From: J027 sp034437655
Lineage (GTDB): Bacteria; Chloroflexota; Anaerolineae; Aggregatilineales; J027
NCBI GenBank assembly: GCA_034437655.1
Contig: DAOTTU010000099.1
Location: 1-64,000, forward strand
DNA: 64,000 nt
Reading direction: 5' to 3'
The translations under genes were made by a program, and so were the position numbers. A model generated the notes under the pieces. The model was not told where the DNA came from. It worked only from the letters and a program-made list of their open reading frames with translations, and did no database searches. Of this stretch, positions 8,551 to 17,532 are shown piece after piece (the first letter of the stretch is position 1; each line of letters starts with the position of its first letter).

Positions 8551-9342
8551 TTACTCAGGTTTGGTTGCAATCAGGACGACTTCGAGACGGTCACGGATAA
8601 TTTGAATGTCCTCGAACCCGGCTTCCAACAGCCCGACCTGCACTTCAGCCGCGGTCAACGCACGATAGACAACAGGTCGACGGACCGTCCGATAGTCTTG
8701 ATCGCGTCCGCTGACGATGAAACTGTTGACGGTAACGGTCAACGGCGGGCCGTCATCCCAATCCCAGATGTCAAACGTGATAATCTGGGGTTCGTTGTCA
8801 ACCTCGGGATCATGAACCCGCCCGGGTATGAAGCGTGGACGCCCCTCAATGAAGGGTTCAAAGTCTTGCAAGCCAATGATGGCTGTACCCCCCGGTCGCA
8901 AAAGGCGATGGAAGTTATTCAGCGCTTCTTCAATTGCCGCATCGCTAATTAGATGCGGAAAAGCATTCCCTTTGGTCAGCAATGCATCAAAATCATCCTC
9001 GCCGTTCAATGTTTTTGGCAACGCTGCAAAATCCGACTGCAAAAACCGGATGTTTTCACCGCAGTTGTGGCGCTGCGCATTAGACTCAGCCTTCATTAGC
9101 ATCCCTTCACTCGGGTCAGCAGCCACGACACTATACCCAAGCTGCGCCAACGCAACCGACTGGGTACCCGGGCCGCACGACGCATCCAGAATACGGTTCA
9201 CCCCTCGGTCGCGTAACCAGCGCCGTAGCTGTAAACCTTCACGGTCTAACGTGCTTTCCCAGTCGCGATACCAGAGATGATAGTCATCAACCACTGCATC
9301 GTAGAATTCGGTTGTATCGTACTTGTTTGGTTCGTTACTCAT
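8551..9342 (-). CDS. SAM-dependent methyltransferase, glycine/sarcosine N-methyltransferase-like
   Basis: A 263-residue class I methyltransferase. Motif I reads 'ILDASCGPGTQSVALAQLGYSV' split over the first strand and loop, followed by the acidic ribose-binding 'AADPSEGML'. The 'DASCGxGTQ' form of motif I resembles glycine/sarcosine N-methyltransferases, but the substrate cannot be fixed from sequence. It lies directly downstream of a valine T-box leader and upstream of valS, so it is made when uncharged tRNA-Val accumulates. The start ATG has only a weak purine tract upstream. Confidence 0.85.
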   Translation of the reverse strand: MSNEPNKYDTTEFYDAVVDDYHLWYRDWESTLDREGLQLRRWLRDRGVNRILDASCGPGTQSVALAQLGYSVVAADPSEGMLMKAESNAQRHNCGENIRFLQSDFAALPKTLNGEDDFDALLTKGNAFPHLISDAAIEEALNNFHRLLRPGGTAIIGLQDFEPFIEGRPRFIPGRVHDPEVDNEPQIITFDIWDWDDGPPLTVTVNSFIVSGRDQDYRTVRRPVVYRALTAAEVQVGLLEAGFEDIQIIRDRLEVVLIATKPE

Positions 9343-9365
9343 GCTTTTATCGCCGTTGATTGTCC

Positions 9366-9624
9366 AATCAAAAAACCCTTCCGCCTTAACTCTAAGGACG
9401 AAAGGGTATCAAAGTCTTCCGTGGTACCACCTTAATTCCTGATGCACGCAAGCACCAGGCACTCATGGTCGCTATAACGGGCGTACCCGGGTTGGCTTAA
9501 TTAGCTCCAGACTGCTGTTCAGCGAACCACTCTAGAGGGACGTTCGGCAGGACAAATGCGGTTGCTTTCAGCCGATGGCACACCGTCTCTAAATCATTTG
9601 CAGCGCTGCTTACTCTACTCTATC
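9366..9624 (-). promoter_or_regulatory. Valine T-box riboswitch leader
   Basis: On the minus strand the T-box core AAGGTGGTACCACGG (9419-9433) is followed by a strong terminator, CCCTTTCGTCCTTA / TAAGGCGGAAGGG plus six T (9370-9406). Stem I can be drawn: TAGAG (9618-9622) with CTCTA (9533-9537), GCAG (9606-9609) with CTGC (9547-9550), and CAAATG (9595-9600) with CATTTG (9553-9558). The loop between the first two pairings holds AGTA on one side and GAAC-GTC-C on the other, so the specifier is GTC (9539-9541), a valine codon. The T-box bulge TGGT fits the A discriminator of tRNA-Val. Uncharged tRNA-Val should promote antitermination into the methyltransferase and valS genes. Confidence 0.93.
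9370..9406 (-). terminator. Regulated terminator of the T-box leader
   Basis: A long GC-rich hairpin with a GAGT-type loop followed by a run of six T, placed between the T-box core and the methyltransferase start codon. It is the terminator that competes with the antiterminator in the T-box mechanism. Confidence 0.9.
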
Positions 9625-9660
9625 AACGTGTTAGATTGTTGTGTTGTGGACACATTTAGA

Positions 9661-9732
9661 GCCATCAATGGGACTTGAACCCATAACCTATCGCTTACGA
9701 AGCGATTGCTCTGCCAATTGAGCTATGATGGC
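9661..9732 (-). tRNA. tRNA-Thr (anticodon CGT)
   Basis: A full cloverleaf of 72 bases on the minus strand. The acceptor arms GCCATCA / TGATGGC pair perfectly. The D-stem is GCTC/GAGC, the anticodon stem ATCGC/GCGAT with loop TTCGTAA (anticodon CGT, reading ACG), and the T arm ATGGG-TTCAAGT-CCCAT. No CCA is encoded. The gene ends 36 bases before the T-box stem I on the same strand, with no clear promoter between them. Confidence 0.95.
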
Positions 9733-9889
9733 ACCTATTGTAATGTAGCAAAGTCTATCACTCTCTGTTGTGCAGAGCAAGTCTAAATTTGGTCAGGCTC
9801 GACCAGTTCGAAAATGGATGAACTGTCTTTCCTTTCCTGCTAAAATATCCTCAACCATAACAATTTCACAAGTCAAAACGGGATAAGAT

Positions 9890-11488
9890 ATGAAAAAATT
9901 AACGCTATTCATAGTCCTCGCACTACTGTGTCTCCCCCTACTCTATAACACCTACCCGCCCACACAGCCAGTCAGCGCACAGGATGCTTCTCAAGCCAAG
10001 TTTGGTGCAGAATGGTTTGGTGAAGGCATCATGTATGAAGTCTTCGTGCGCAGCTTCCGTGACACAGATGGTGACGGAGTTGGTGATCTACAAGGTGTCA
10101 TCGAAGGGCTGGATTACATTCAAAGCCTCGGTGCAAACATTATCTGGCTAATGCCCATTCACCCCACCACAACCTACCACGGCTATGACGTGATTGATTA
10201 CTACAGCGTCAACCCAGAATACGGCACGATGGAAGACCTCATGCAGCTTATTGAGGAGGTTCATGCCCGCGATATGTATATCATCATGGACTACATCGCC
10301 AACCACACGTCCGACGCGCACCCATTCTTCATTGATGCAATCGGCAACCCCGCTTCTGAATTTGCCGATTTCCATAACTGGGAAAATGAGGACAACACCG
10401 AGTGGGCCAGCTTCGCAAATACAGGCTATCTACCGGAAATCAACTACAATAGCGAACAAGCACGTCAACACATGATCGATGTTGCTACCTTCTGGCTGGA
10501 CCCCAACGGTGATGGCGACACCGCTGACGGCTTCGATGGTCTACGGTGTGACGTGGCGACCGGACCGCCGTTTGACTTCTGGGAAGATGTCCGCGCGGCA
10601 ATGGTAGAGGTCAACCCAGACTCTGTTTTGCTGGCCGAAGCCTGGACAGATGCAGGCGGAACGCTCACGGCACTTGATCTGCGCAATTATTTGCAGCCAG
10701 AACGCTTCAACGCCATTTTTGACTTTCCAACAATGGCCTCAATGGTCTCGAATATTGACAACAACGGCGATGGGTTAATCGCTGGCCAACGTTCCGGCGA
10801 TTTTCTGGAAATCGCAGTCAATGGCGCGGCGAATGTCTATCCTGAAGGTGGGCACCTGGTGCGGTTTGCCAGCAACCATGACACCAACCGCATCATGAGC
10901 GAAGTTGAAGGTGACCTCGACCGTGCTAAGGCCGTTGCTGTGTGGTTGATGACCGCGCCGGGCACGCCAATGATCTATTATGGTGAGGAAATTGGTATGC
11001 TGGGCACCAAGGGCACTGGCCCGCGCGTTTATGATGAATATCGCCGCGAACCAATGGACTGGTACGCCAGCGAGCGCGGGGAAGATATGACGACATGGTT
11101 TACCCCCAGTGACCGCTTTAATGCCCCTCAGGACGGTATCAGCGTTGAAGAGCAGGACAGCGATCCAGATTCACTGCTTAACCTTTACCGCGATCTCGGT
11201 GAACTGCGTAACGGCACCCCGGCACTGAACAGCGGCACAGTCGGCAAAATCGACCTCTCCAGCGAAGGCATTGACCTTTACGCTATGTTCCGCGAAGACG
11301 CTGACGGCAATATTTACTACATTGTCATCAACTTTATGCCAGACCCCATCACAGCGGACTTCACATTCACATCTGCCGCTCCTTTCCTCCCGGAAACAGT
11401 GCTGAGTAGCGGCTTTGAGCTTGAAGGCGCAACCTTCACCATCGACCCCGCTGGCTATGCTGTCCTACACATTCAAACTTCCGAATAG
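9890..11488 (+). CDS. Secreted alpha-amylase family hydrolase (GH13)
   Basis: A 532-residue GH13 enzyme with an N-terminal signal peptide (hydrophobic residues 4-18, cleavage probably after 'PVSA'). The four GH13 regions are visible: 'MDYIANHTS', 'DGLRCDVA' with the nucleophile Asp, 'LLAEAWT' with the acid/base Glu, and 'FASNHDTNR' with the third acid. It should cut alpha-1,4-glucans outside the cell. A C-terminal beta domain follows. The neighbouring convergent sugar-permease pair and malQ further on suggest starch or maltodextrin use. The ATG is preceded only by a weak purine tract. Confidence 0.93.
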   Translation: MKKLTLFIVLALLCLPLLYNTYPPTQPVSAQDASQAKFGAEWFGEGIMYEVFVRSFRDTDGDGVGDLQGVIEGLDYIQSLGANIIWLMPIHPTTTYHGYDVIDYYSVNPEYGTMEDLMQLIEEVHARDMYIIMDYIANHTSDAHPFFIDAIGNPASEFADFHNWENEDNTEWASFANTGYLPEINYNSEQARQHMIDVATFWLDPNGDGDTADGFDGLRCDVATGPPFDFWEDVRAAMVEVNPDSVLLAEAWTDAGGTLTALDLRNYLQPERFNAIFDFPTMASMVSNIDNNGDGLIAGQRSGDFLEIAVNGAANVYPEGGHLVRFASNHDTNRIMSEVEGDLDRAKAVAVWLMTAPGTPMIYYGEEIGMLGTKGTGPRVYDEYRREPMDWYASERGEDMTTWFTPSDRFNAPQDGISVEEQDSDPDSLLNLYRDLGELRNGTPALNSGTVGKIDLSSEGIDLYAMFREDADGNIYYIVINFMPDPITADFTFTSAAPFLPETVLSSGFELEGATFTIDPAGYAVLHIQTSE

Positions 11489-11524
11489 TGTATATCACGT
11501 TCATCACACACCTCTAAATACGAA

Positions 11525-11567
11525 AACTCCCCGCCTGCCATTTAGTCGGACGGGGAGTTGCGTTTTT
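11525..11567. terminator. Bidirectional terminator between amylase and malG-type gene
   Basis: A perfect 9-bp stem, AACTCCCCG (11525-11533) and CGGGGAGTT (11551-11559), with extra inner pairing. On the plus strand five T follow at 11563-11567; on the minus strand the stem is followed directly by TTTTC. It separates two convergent genes. Confidence 0.85.
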
Positions 11568-11608
11568 GAGAGGAGAATTTTCGCTCTCAATGCATTTTGA
11601 TTTCGGCT

Positions 11609-14380
11609 CTATCCCTTAACGCCACCAACTGTCAAGCCGGACACAATCCAACGCTGGAATAGATAGAAAAGTGTCATCACTGGAATTGACATCAAAATAG
11701 ACATCGCTGCAAATTGCGAGTAATCGGGGTCCGCTTGTGTTTCACCACCGCCAGCAATACCGCGCAACGCGATCGCCAACGTCGTGTCCGACGCATCCGA
11801 CGCGCCCGAAAGGAACTGCGTCGCAAGGATAAATTCTGTCCACCCCGTCATAAACCCAAATAGCGTTGTGATTGCCAGTGCCGGAAGCGCCAGCGGCAGA
11901 ATCACACGCACAAATGTCGTAAAGAGATTTGCACCGTCCACCAGCGCCGCTTCTTCAAGTTCCTTAGGAATGGTGTCGAAGTACCCTTTAAGGTTCCAGA
12001 TTGCAAATGGTAACGCACTAGAACTGTAGGCAATCATCAGACCAAAGAGCGTAATCTTGAGCTGTTCGGTCACGTTTTGATTGCTGCTGTTGCGCACAAA
12101 AAACTCTCTCTCAAGGCGATCAAACTCACCCTGATCATCTGGCAAAGTGCTAATCAGTGTCGTAAATGGTGTCAAGACCACCCCGGCCTCAGCAGCGTCA
12201 CCTGTTTCGGCTGTCAACGCAGCACTTTCGTCTGCCAGTTCGAGTCGCAGTGCAACCTCAACTTCGTACCCGCGCAACAAACTCAAGTACTGATCCTTGA
12301 AGTTCTCGTTGTTCAGACGGTTGAGGCGGTTACTGTCACCAACTTCGTCCTCATACGTACCGCCATCGGGGAACGCAGAGCGCACTTCTCCACGAATAAC
12401 TTCAAACTCATCACGCACGACATCACGCTGAACTTCCTGCCAGTCGATTGTCTCACTGCGCGTGAAGGCACTACGTTCATCTAACGCAAGCTGGACTTCC
12501 GTCAGACGCTCTACGCCGTTTTGTACTGTCAAAAAAGCAGATTGCAAGGCTTCAACATCTATGCCGCTAACACCATCGGTGCGCAGCATGCCGTCAAAGC
12601 TCAGTAGAATTAATTCATCGCGCAATTCATCTTCGCGTGCTTGCAAAACGGGTAAGTAATCGCGCAGCAAGACCTCTTCAGTCGCAGTGGCAAACTGATC
12701 AGATGTCGGGACAAATTCTGCGGTCTCGGCATAGACTGTTTCAATTTCTTGCAATTCTAACAACCCGAGCACTGTGGGTTCAGGGCGCAGTTCGGCATTA
12801 ATTGCTTCCATACGTGTAATTGCGCTTTCGACCACCTGCTGACGGTTACCCAGGTTATCGGTGTACGCATCAAGTCCTTCTTCTTCAATACGCACAACGT
12901 CACCTTCAAGCGCAGCACGTTGGCGGAAGGGTTCCAATTCTTCGAAAAGTGCATCTTCATCGGTGAAAGTCAATCGAATATCATAAAGCAGACCGCCATC
13001 TTCCAGGCCAGCTTCAGCCGTGGGGCTTTCGTAGTACTTGTCGAACCACGCATAGGTTACCAACCCCACAATAAGTACATACCCAATTAAGGACACAAAC
13101 TGAAAACGATCTCGCCGAATCACAGCGATTTGGTCTTTGTTCACAGTGCGGAATGCAAACCACAACCCCCCAGCGATGACGATACTGAAAAGCGTTGTGC
13201 CAGCAACGTAAGGGAACGCAATTGCAACCATCGCATCAGTTCGTAAATCAAGGAATGGCTGCTGTGCCTCATCATAGGCTTGTTGCGTGTTTTCGAGATC
13301 TACCTGAAGCTGTTCAACCTCAAATTCAGTTTCAATCACTTCGCGTTCCTGGTCGCGCAATTCTGCTAACAAGGAGCGTTCGCGCACTGCCAGTGGATCA
13401 GCAACATTTGTGGGCACCGTCGCAATCGACGCACTACCGAAACTGGTTGATGTTGCAATCTGCTGCGTCACCCCCCCTGCTCCAGTGATAAAGGCCGTTG
13501 CACCGCTAAACTCTTCATTCACGGTGTCCTGGAAATTCGCAAAATTGGCGTATTCTGCCTCGGCATCAATAAGGAAGTTGCGTTGACGATCAATATTGGC
13601 TTCTCGGCGCGGAATCTGAATCGTGATGGCTTGCACTTCGTCGCGAATTTCGTTTGTCGCCGTCAACGGCTGACGAATAGACGTATCATAGGCATCGCTG
13701 TTGTAGAACATAATGCCCCACCCACCGAGTTGCAGGCCAAAAACAAACATGATCACCGCCACAAGCGCACTCGCCTGTAGGGGTACATTATTCTTTAAAA
13801 CACTTCGGCTAAGGGCGTTGCGCCATGCAGCGTTGACACCGAAAGTTGCCAGTGCCGCCATAAATCCAAAGAACAATGCTGGCGCAAATGTCCCAAAAAA
13901 GACATGCACACGCACCAGGCTGAAAATTGCGATAAGCGGCACCAGTGTTCCGGTGGCAGGCATCATCAAAAGCAAGATAAAACCCAACAACCCAAATTTG
14001 CGCCCAATGAACTTAAAGCGCGAAAAAGCGTAAGCAGCACTAGCCCCTAACACCACTGCCAACAGCGCCGTACCCAGTGCCACAAACAAACTATTTGCTA
14101 GCATACGCCAGAACGGGAGGCTATTCGTCGGGAATGGCTCAAAAAGCAGCTTGGAAAATGCCGTCGTTGAAATCGTTTCAGGGATGATCACAATTTCGGT
14201 ATATTGCGGCAAGCTGCGAGCGTCAGTCGCCATTGCGATGATCCACACCGCCGGGAATGCAACAACTACCGCAATTGCAATCAATGAAATCTGCAAAATG
14301 AGCTGGCGTATTGCCAGACTTCCGATGCGCTGAAAATCAATATTCGATGCGTTGGCTGCAATGTTGAGATTAAGCTTCAT
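11609..14380 (-). CDS. MalG-type sugar ABC permease with a ~600-residue insertion
   Basis: The two ends form an ordinary MalG-like permease: core membrane helices near residues 26-50, 92-117 and 129-156, then 775-797, 823-848 and 890-910. The EAA loop that docks on the ATPase is at about 807-830 ('KELEEAALVDGANLFTTF'). Family members are about 280 residues; this one is 923. Between core helices 3 and 4 lie four extra predicted helices (about 166-187, 201-226, 384-410, 427-447) and two soluble blocks rich in Glu, Gln, Arg and Leu, likely partly coiled coil (227-383, 448-773). The short loops at 188-200 and 411-426 are basic, so both soluble blocks should be outside the cell. The ATG at 14380 overlaps the malF-type gene by 11 bases; no ATPase or binding-protein gene is adjacent. 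Confidence 0.88.
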   Translation of the reverse strand: MKLNLNIAANASNIDFQRIGSLAIRQLILQISLIAIAVVVAFPAVWIIAMATDARSLPQYTEIVIIPETISTTAFSKLLFEPFPTNSLPFWRMLANSLFVALGTALLAVVLGASAAYAFSRFKFIGRKFGLLGFILLLMMPATGTLVPLIAIFSLVRVHVFFGTFAPALFFGFMAALATFGVNAAWRNALSRSVLKNNVPLQASALVAVIMFVFGLQLGGWGIMFYNSDAYDTSIRQPLTATNEIRDEVQAITIQIPRREANIDRQRNFLIDAEAEYANFANFQDTVNEEFSGATAFITGAGGVTQQIATSTSFGSASIATVPTNVADPLAVRERSLLAELRDQEREVIETEFEVEQLQVDLENTQQAYDEAQQPFLDLRTDAMVAIAFPYVAGTTLFSIVIAGGLWFAFRTVNKDQIAVIRRDRFQFVSLIGYVLIVGLVTYAWFDKYYESPTAEAGLEDGGLLYDIRLTFTDEDALFEELEPFRQRAALEGDVVRIEEEGLDAYTDNLGNRQQVVESAITRMEAINAELRPEPTVLGLLELQEIETVYAETAEFVPTSDQFATATEEVLLRDYLPVLQAREDELRDELILLSFDGMLRTDGVSGIDVEALQSAFLTVQNGVERLTEVQLALDERSAFTRSETIDWQEVQRDVVRDEFEVIRGEVRSAFPDGGTYEDEVGDSNRLNRLNNENFKDQYLSLLRGYEVEVALRLELADESAALTAETGDAAEAGVVLTPFTTLISTLPDDQGEFDRLEREFFVRNSSNQNVTEQLKITLFGLMIAYSSSALPFAIWNLKGYFDTIPKELEEAALVDGANLFTTFVRVILPLALPALAITTLFGFMTGWTEFILATQFLSGASDASDTTLAIALRGIAGGGETQADPDYSQFAAMSILMSIPVMTLFYLFQRWIVSGLTVGGVKG

Positions 14381-15446
14381 CGTAGGACTCCGTTGCACGG
14401 GTGATGTAGTTATTGATAATGGTAATGATACCCAGTATGAAGAACACCACCAGCGAGAAGGCAGCGGCCATACCAAAGCGCCCTTCTAGCGAGTTGATGT
14501 TCAGCAGGTTATAGGCTTGTGTAACAAGAATCTCCGTTCTTCGGCTCGGCCCACCCCCTGTGATAAAGAAGATAATGTTGAAGGCGTTGAAGGTCCATAT
14601 CGTCCCCAGCATAATCGCGGGCACCATCGCCGGGCGGATAAGTGGCACCGTGATCGACCAAAATTGCGTCCACTTACTGGCCCCGTCAACATCAGCAGCC
14701 TCATACATTTCGCTCGGGATACTCTGTAGCGCCCCCGTCGCAACAATCATCATAAACGGCCACCCAAACCAGATATTCGCAATCAGCACCGCATAAAACG
14801 CCGTCGGTAAAATCTCGAACATATCTACCGGATACGCAATGCCGGGTACATCTATCGGTGGTGACTCATCAATAAGCCAGCGTGTATCTTCTGGAATTGC
14901 CGTTCCAATGCGGGCATTGGCTTCACCGGCCAGCAGGTTAATTGCACCAAACTGATCGTCAAACGCATTACGCCACACCAGCGCACCAATAAACTGCGGA
15001 ACCGCCCAGCCAATGATGAAAATTGAGCGATAAAGACGACGCCCTAACAGATTTTTAGTATTGAGCAGCATCGCCACTGCCACACCAATTGACACGTGGA
15101 AAAACACGTTGACAAATGTCCAGATTAAATTGAAGGCAAACAACCGAAAGAAGTCATAATTTGCGATGGGAATGCCATCAATCAATATTTGTGAATAGTT
15201 TTCCAGCCCAACAAAGTCAGGCGCATTTTGTGGGTTAAAATGCCGTTGATCGAAGTTCGTGAATGACATGTAAACCTGATAAATCTGCGGGTAAAGCGTC
15301 ACAAATGCCATTACAAGTGCTGACGGAAAGACAAACAACCACGGCAGGCGACTTTCTCGAAGTGAGCGCCGGATTGCCCCCCAGAAGGTCGGGGTTGTGC
15401 CGAAAGTCGCGCTCCGCTTTTCTTGCACATCACTTATAGTTGCCAT
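14370..15446 (-). CDS. MalF-type sugar ABC permease
   Basis: A 358-residue inner-membrane permease of the carbohydrate-uptake type. Six membrane helices can be seen, with the EAA motif as 'EMYEAADVDGASKWTQFW' near residue 255, where the ATPase binds. The loop around residues 160-210, between helices 3 and 4, is somewhat long and extracytoplasmic. It is the first gene of the pair and overlaps the malG-type gene by 11 bases, as expected of a heterodimer. GAGG precedes the ATG, and a TATAAT box lies at 15468-15473. Proximity to the secreted amylase suggests an oligosaccharide such as maltodextrin, but the substrate is not proven. Confidence 0.92.
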   Translation of the reverse strand: MATISDVQEKRSATFGTTPTFWGAIRRSLRESRLPWLFVFPSALVMAFVTLYPQIYQVYMSFTNFDQRHFNPQNAPDFVGLENYSQILIDGIPIANYDFFRLFAFNLIWTFVNVFFHVSIGVAVAMLLNTKNLLGRRLYRSIFIIGWAVPQFIGALVWRNAFDDQFGAINLLAGEANARIGTAIPEDTRWLIDESPPIDVPGIAYPVDMFEILPTAFYAVLIANIWFGWPFMMIVATGALQSIPSEMYEAADVDGASKWTQFWSITVPLIRPAMVPAIMLGTIWTFNAFNIIFFITGGGPSRRTEILVTQAYNLLNINSLEGRFGMAAAFSLVVFFILGIITIINNYITRATESYDEA

Positions 15447-15467
15447 GAAAAACCTCGGTGTAAATGA

Positions 15468-15473
15468 ATTATA
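15468..15473 (-). promoter_or_regulatory. -10 box of the malFG-type operon
   Basis: A perfect TATAAT on the minus strand 22 bases before the malF-type start codon. No good -35 hexamer is present, which suggests activator dependence. Confidence 0.55.
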
Positions 15474-15649
15474 GTATGTCGAAGTCTCAGTGATGATTCT
15501 ATTCCATAAGCATCAGAATGCAAACACTCATTTACCTTTTATAGAATCAGCTAACAACAGGCCCTTATGGTGTTGCGCTAGCGCCGTACTACGTTCGATG
15601 TTACACTGCCTGAAAAAGCGCCGCATGTAGCAGTGACAAGGGTTTCGAA

Positions 15650-16873
15650 ATGGTAGACGCAATAGATTTACTTCGACAGGCATTTCCAGATGTAGGCGAA
15701 AGTGTCTTGCAGGCCATCGCGCAGTTGGCACGTATCAAAACGTATCCCAGCGGTACAACCCTGTGTGTTGAAGGCGAAACTGGCGACACGTTCTACCTTG
15801 TCGGCGACGGCGAAGTCAAAATCACCAAGCAGATGCAAGACGGTGAAGTACGAATCTTACGGCAGGGGACTGGCGGCGAATTTTTCGGCGAAATGGCCCT
15901 ATTGCATGACACCGTGCGCAGCGCAACTGTCACCACCGTACTACCCACTACCGTTATCGAAATCGACCGCACCACCTTTGTAGCCGCTATCCAGCAAAAC
16001 CCCACCATGGTGTTGACCATTATTCGCACTATGATTGAGCGGATGCGAGCCAACGACGCGCAGGCCCTCCGTGACCTGCAAATCGAAAAGGCCAAGGTCG
16101 AAAAAGCCTACGATGAACTGCGCTTGCAAGAACAAAAACGTGACGAATTTCTAGACACCATCGCCCATGAAATGCGTACCCCCCTCACCGCTGCCAAAGG
16201 CTATATTCAATTGCTCAAAGCGGGCGCATTGTCAGGGGCAGCATTGACGATGGGCATTGAAAAGATCAACGTGTCATTCAATCGCATCATTAGCCTGGTG
16301 AATGACCTGCTTTTTGTGCAAGAAATGGAGTTGCTAGACTTTGGTTTTAGCAAGATCAATATTGGTGAATTAATCACAGAAGCGGTCGATGAACTTAAAA
16401 GTATGACCGCCCAAAGCCCGGCGGTACTCCGGGTAGATGTTGCCAATGGTATCCCACCCTTGATTGCCGACCATGACGGGTTAGTGCGTGCATTCGTGCA
16501 TTTGCTAGACAATGCCTTCAAATTTAGCCCGGCCGGTGGCGAAATCATCATCACTGCACGTGCAACAGACACGCACCTTGATGTCAGTTTCCAGGACCAC
16601 GGTGTCGGCATTCCAGACGACTTTATGCCACGCCTGTTCGAACGCTTCGAACGTGTCGAAACCTACAAAGAATACCTGTTCGGCGGGCTTGGTTTGGGGC
16701 TGCCAATTGTCAAACACATTATCGAAAGCCACGGTGGACACATTAACGTTGAATCTCACCTCGGCAAAGGCAGTATATTTCACATCCACCTACCTATTGA
16801 CGCCAAACGTGCCACCTCAAACCTGACCCCGGTCGAACAATCCGAATGGGTTGACGTCCCTGAAGACGAATAG
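15650..16873 (+). CDS. Cyclic-nucleotide-binding histidine kinase
   Basis: A 407-residue cytoplasmic protein. Residues 10-125 form a CRP-type cyclic-nucleotide-binding domain with an intact phosphate-binding cassette ('FGEMALLHDTVRSATV', Glu81, Arg90, Ser91). A short coiled linker leads to a HisKA domain with His173 ('HEMRTPL') and an HATPase domain with N box 'HLLDNAFKFSP', 'DHGVGIP' and 'GLGLGLPI'. No membrane helix or receiver domain is present. It probably adjusts autophosphorylation to cAMP or a related nucleotide. AAGGG precedes the ATG. No response regulator gene is adjacent. Confidence 0.9.
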   Translation: MVDAIDLLRQAFPDVGESVLQAIAQLARIKTYPSGTTLCVEGETGDTFYLVGDGEVKITKQMQDGEVRILRQGTGGEFFGEMALLHDTVRSATVTTVLPTTVIEIDRTTFVAAIQQNPTMVLTIIRTMIERMRANDAQALRDLQIEKAKVEKAYDELRLQEQKRDEFLDTIAHEMRTPLTAAKGYIQLLKAGALSGAALTMGIEKINVSFNRIISLVNDLLFVQEMELLDFGFSKINIGELITEAVDELKSMTAQSPAVLRVDVANGIPPLIADHDGLVRAFVHLLDNAFKFSPAGGEIIITARATDTHLDVSFQDHGVGIPDDFMPRLFERFERVETYKEYLFGGLGLGLPIVKHIIESHGGHINVESHLGKGSIFHIHLPIDAKRATSNLTPVEQSEWVDVPEDE

Positions 16874-17407
16874 CTATTCCGCCACACGAAACAAAATAGT
16901 ATCGGCGTCATCATAGCTCACATGTGCAAAAAACGGCGTGGCGTCTGCTTCAAAAATACGTGGCAAAATGATTGGTAAGTCTTCAACATAGCGACGTGCT
17001 GGTGACTCAAGCCGCATATCTGCCAGCACATCTTGCAGCGATAACCACTGCAATTCACCTTCTTCGCAGTCAATAACCTCACGCTGTTGCGCAACCCCGA
17101 CAAAAACAAAAAGCAAAATACCCGTTGCTTGCCCTGCATCAATGTGCGTTGAACCACAATAACGCAGATTGACAGCCTCTAGCCCTGTTTCTTCTTTGAT
17201 CTCGCGGCGTGCGCTGCTTAGTGGGTCCTCGTCGCGCTCAATATGCCCCCCTACCCCGTTGTAGTGATTGGCAAAAATGCGCTTGTGTGGTCCGCGCTTC
17301 ATCAGCAAAATGTCGTCGCCGTTCGTGACGAAGCACAATGTACGCGGCACAACCTGCCACCGATTCTGCACAGTTACTGCGTCTGCACCTTGCTCTTTTG
17401 CACCCAT
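16874..17407 (-). CDS. Nudix hydrolase, MutT-like
   Basis: A 177-residue Nudix protein. The Nudix box is complete, from 'GGHIERDEDPLSSA' through 'RREIKEETGL', so it should hydrolyse a nucleoside diphosphate linked to another group, possibly an oxidised dNTP. The start region ('RTLCFVTNGDDILLMKR') forms the typical first strands. Its last base touches the last base of the convergent histidine kinase gene with no gap. It has no co-oriented partner. Confidence 0.92.
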   Translation of the reverse strand: MGAKEQGADAVTVQNRWQVVPRTLCFVTNGDDILLMKRGPHKRIFANHYNGVGGHIERDEDPLSSARREIKEETGLEAVNLRYCGSTHIDAGQATGILLFVFVGVAQQREVIDCEEGELQWLSLQDVLADMRLESPARRYVEDLPIILPRIFEADATPFFAHVSYDDADTILFRVAE

Positions 17408-17483
17408 AATTGCCTCCTCTTGTATGGGTTGCGTACCTCAAACGTGCCTATTCTAGCAGTTCCAGGTCGAAATACGGATTCTG

Positions 17484-17492
17484 TGCTAAACT
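17484..17492 (+). promoter_or_regulatory. Extended -10 promoter
   Basis: TGC-TAAACT, a TGn-extended -10 element, lies about 40 bases before the start of the 173-residue protein gene. A matching -35 box is not evident. Confidence 0.45.
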
Positions 17493-17532
17493 GTATGCAC
17501 AATTGCCTGAACAGTAGGGAGAATATGCGTCT

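Noticed and set aside
14381..14476. N-terminal extension of the MalG-type permease
   Set aside because: It overlaps the malF-type gene by more than 100 bases and gives a Trp/Ser-rich stretch; ATG 14380 begins a normal permease N-terminus.
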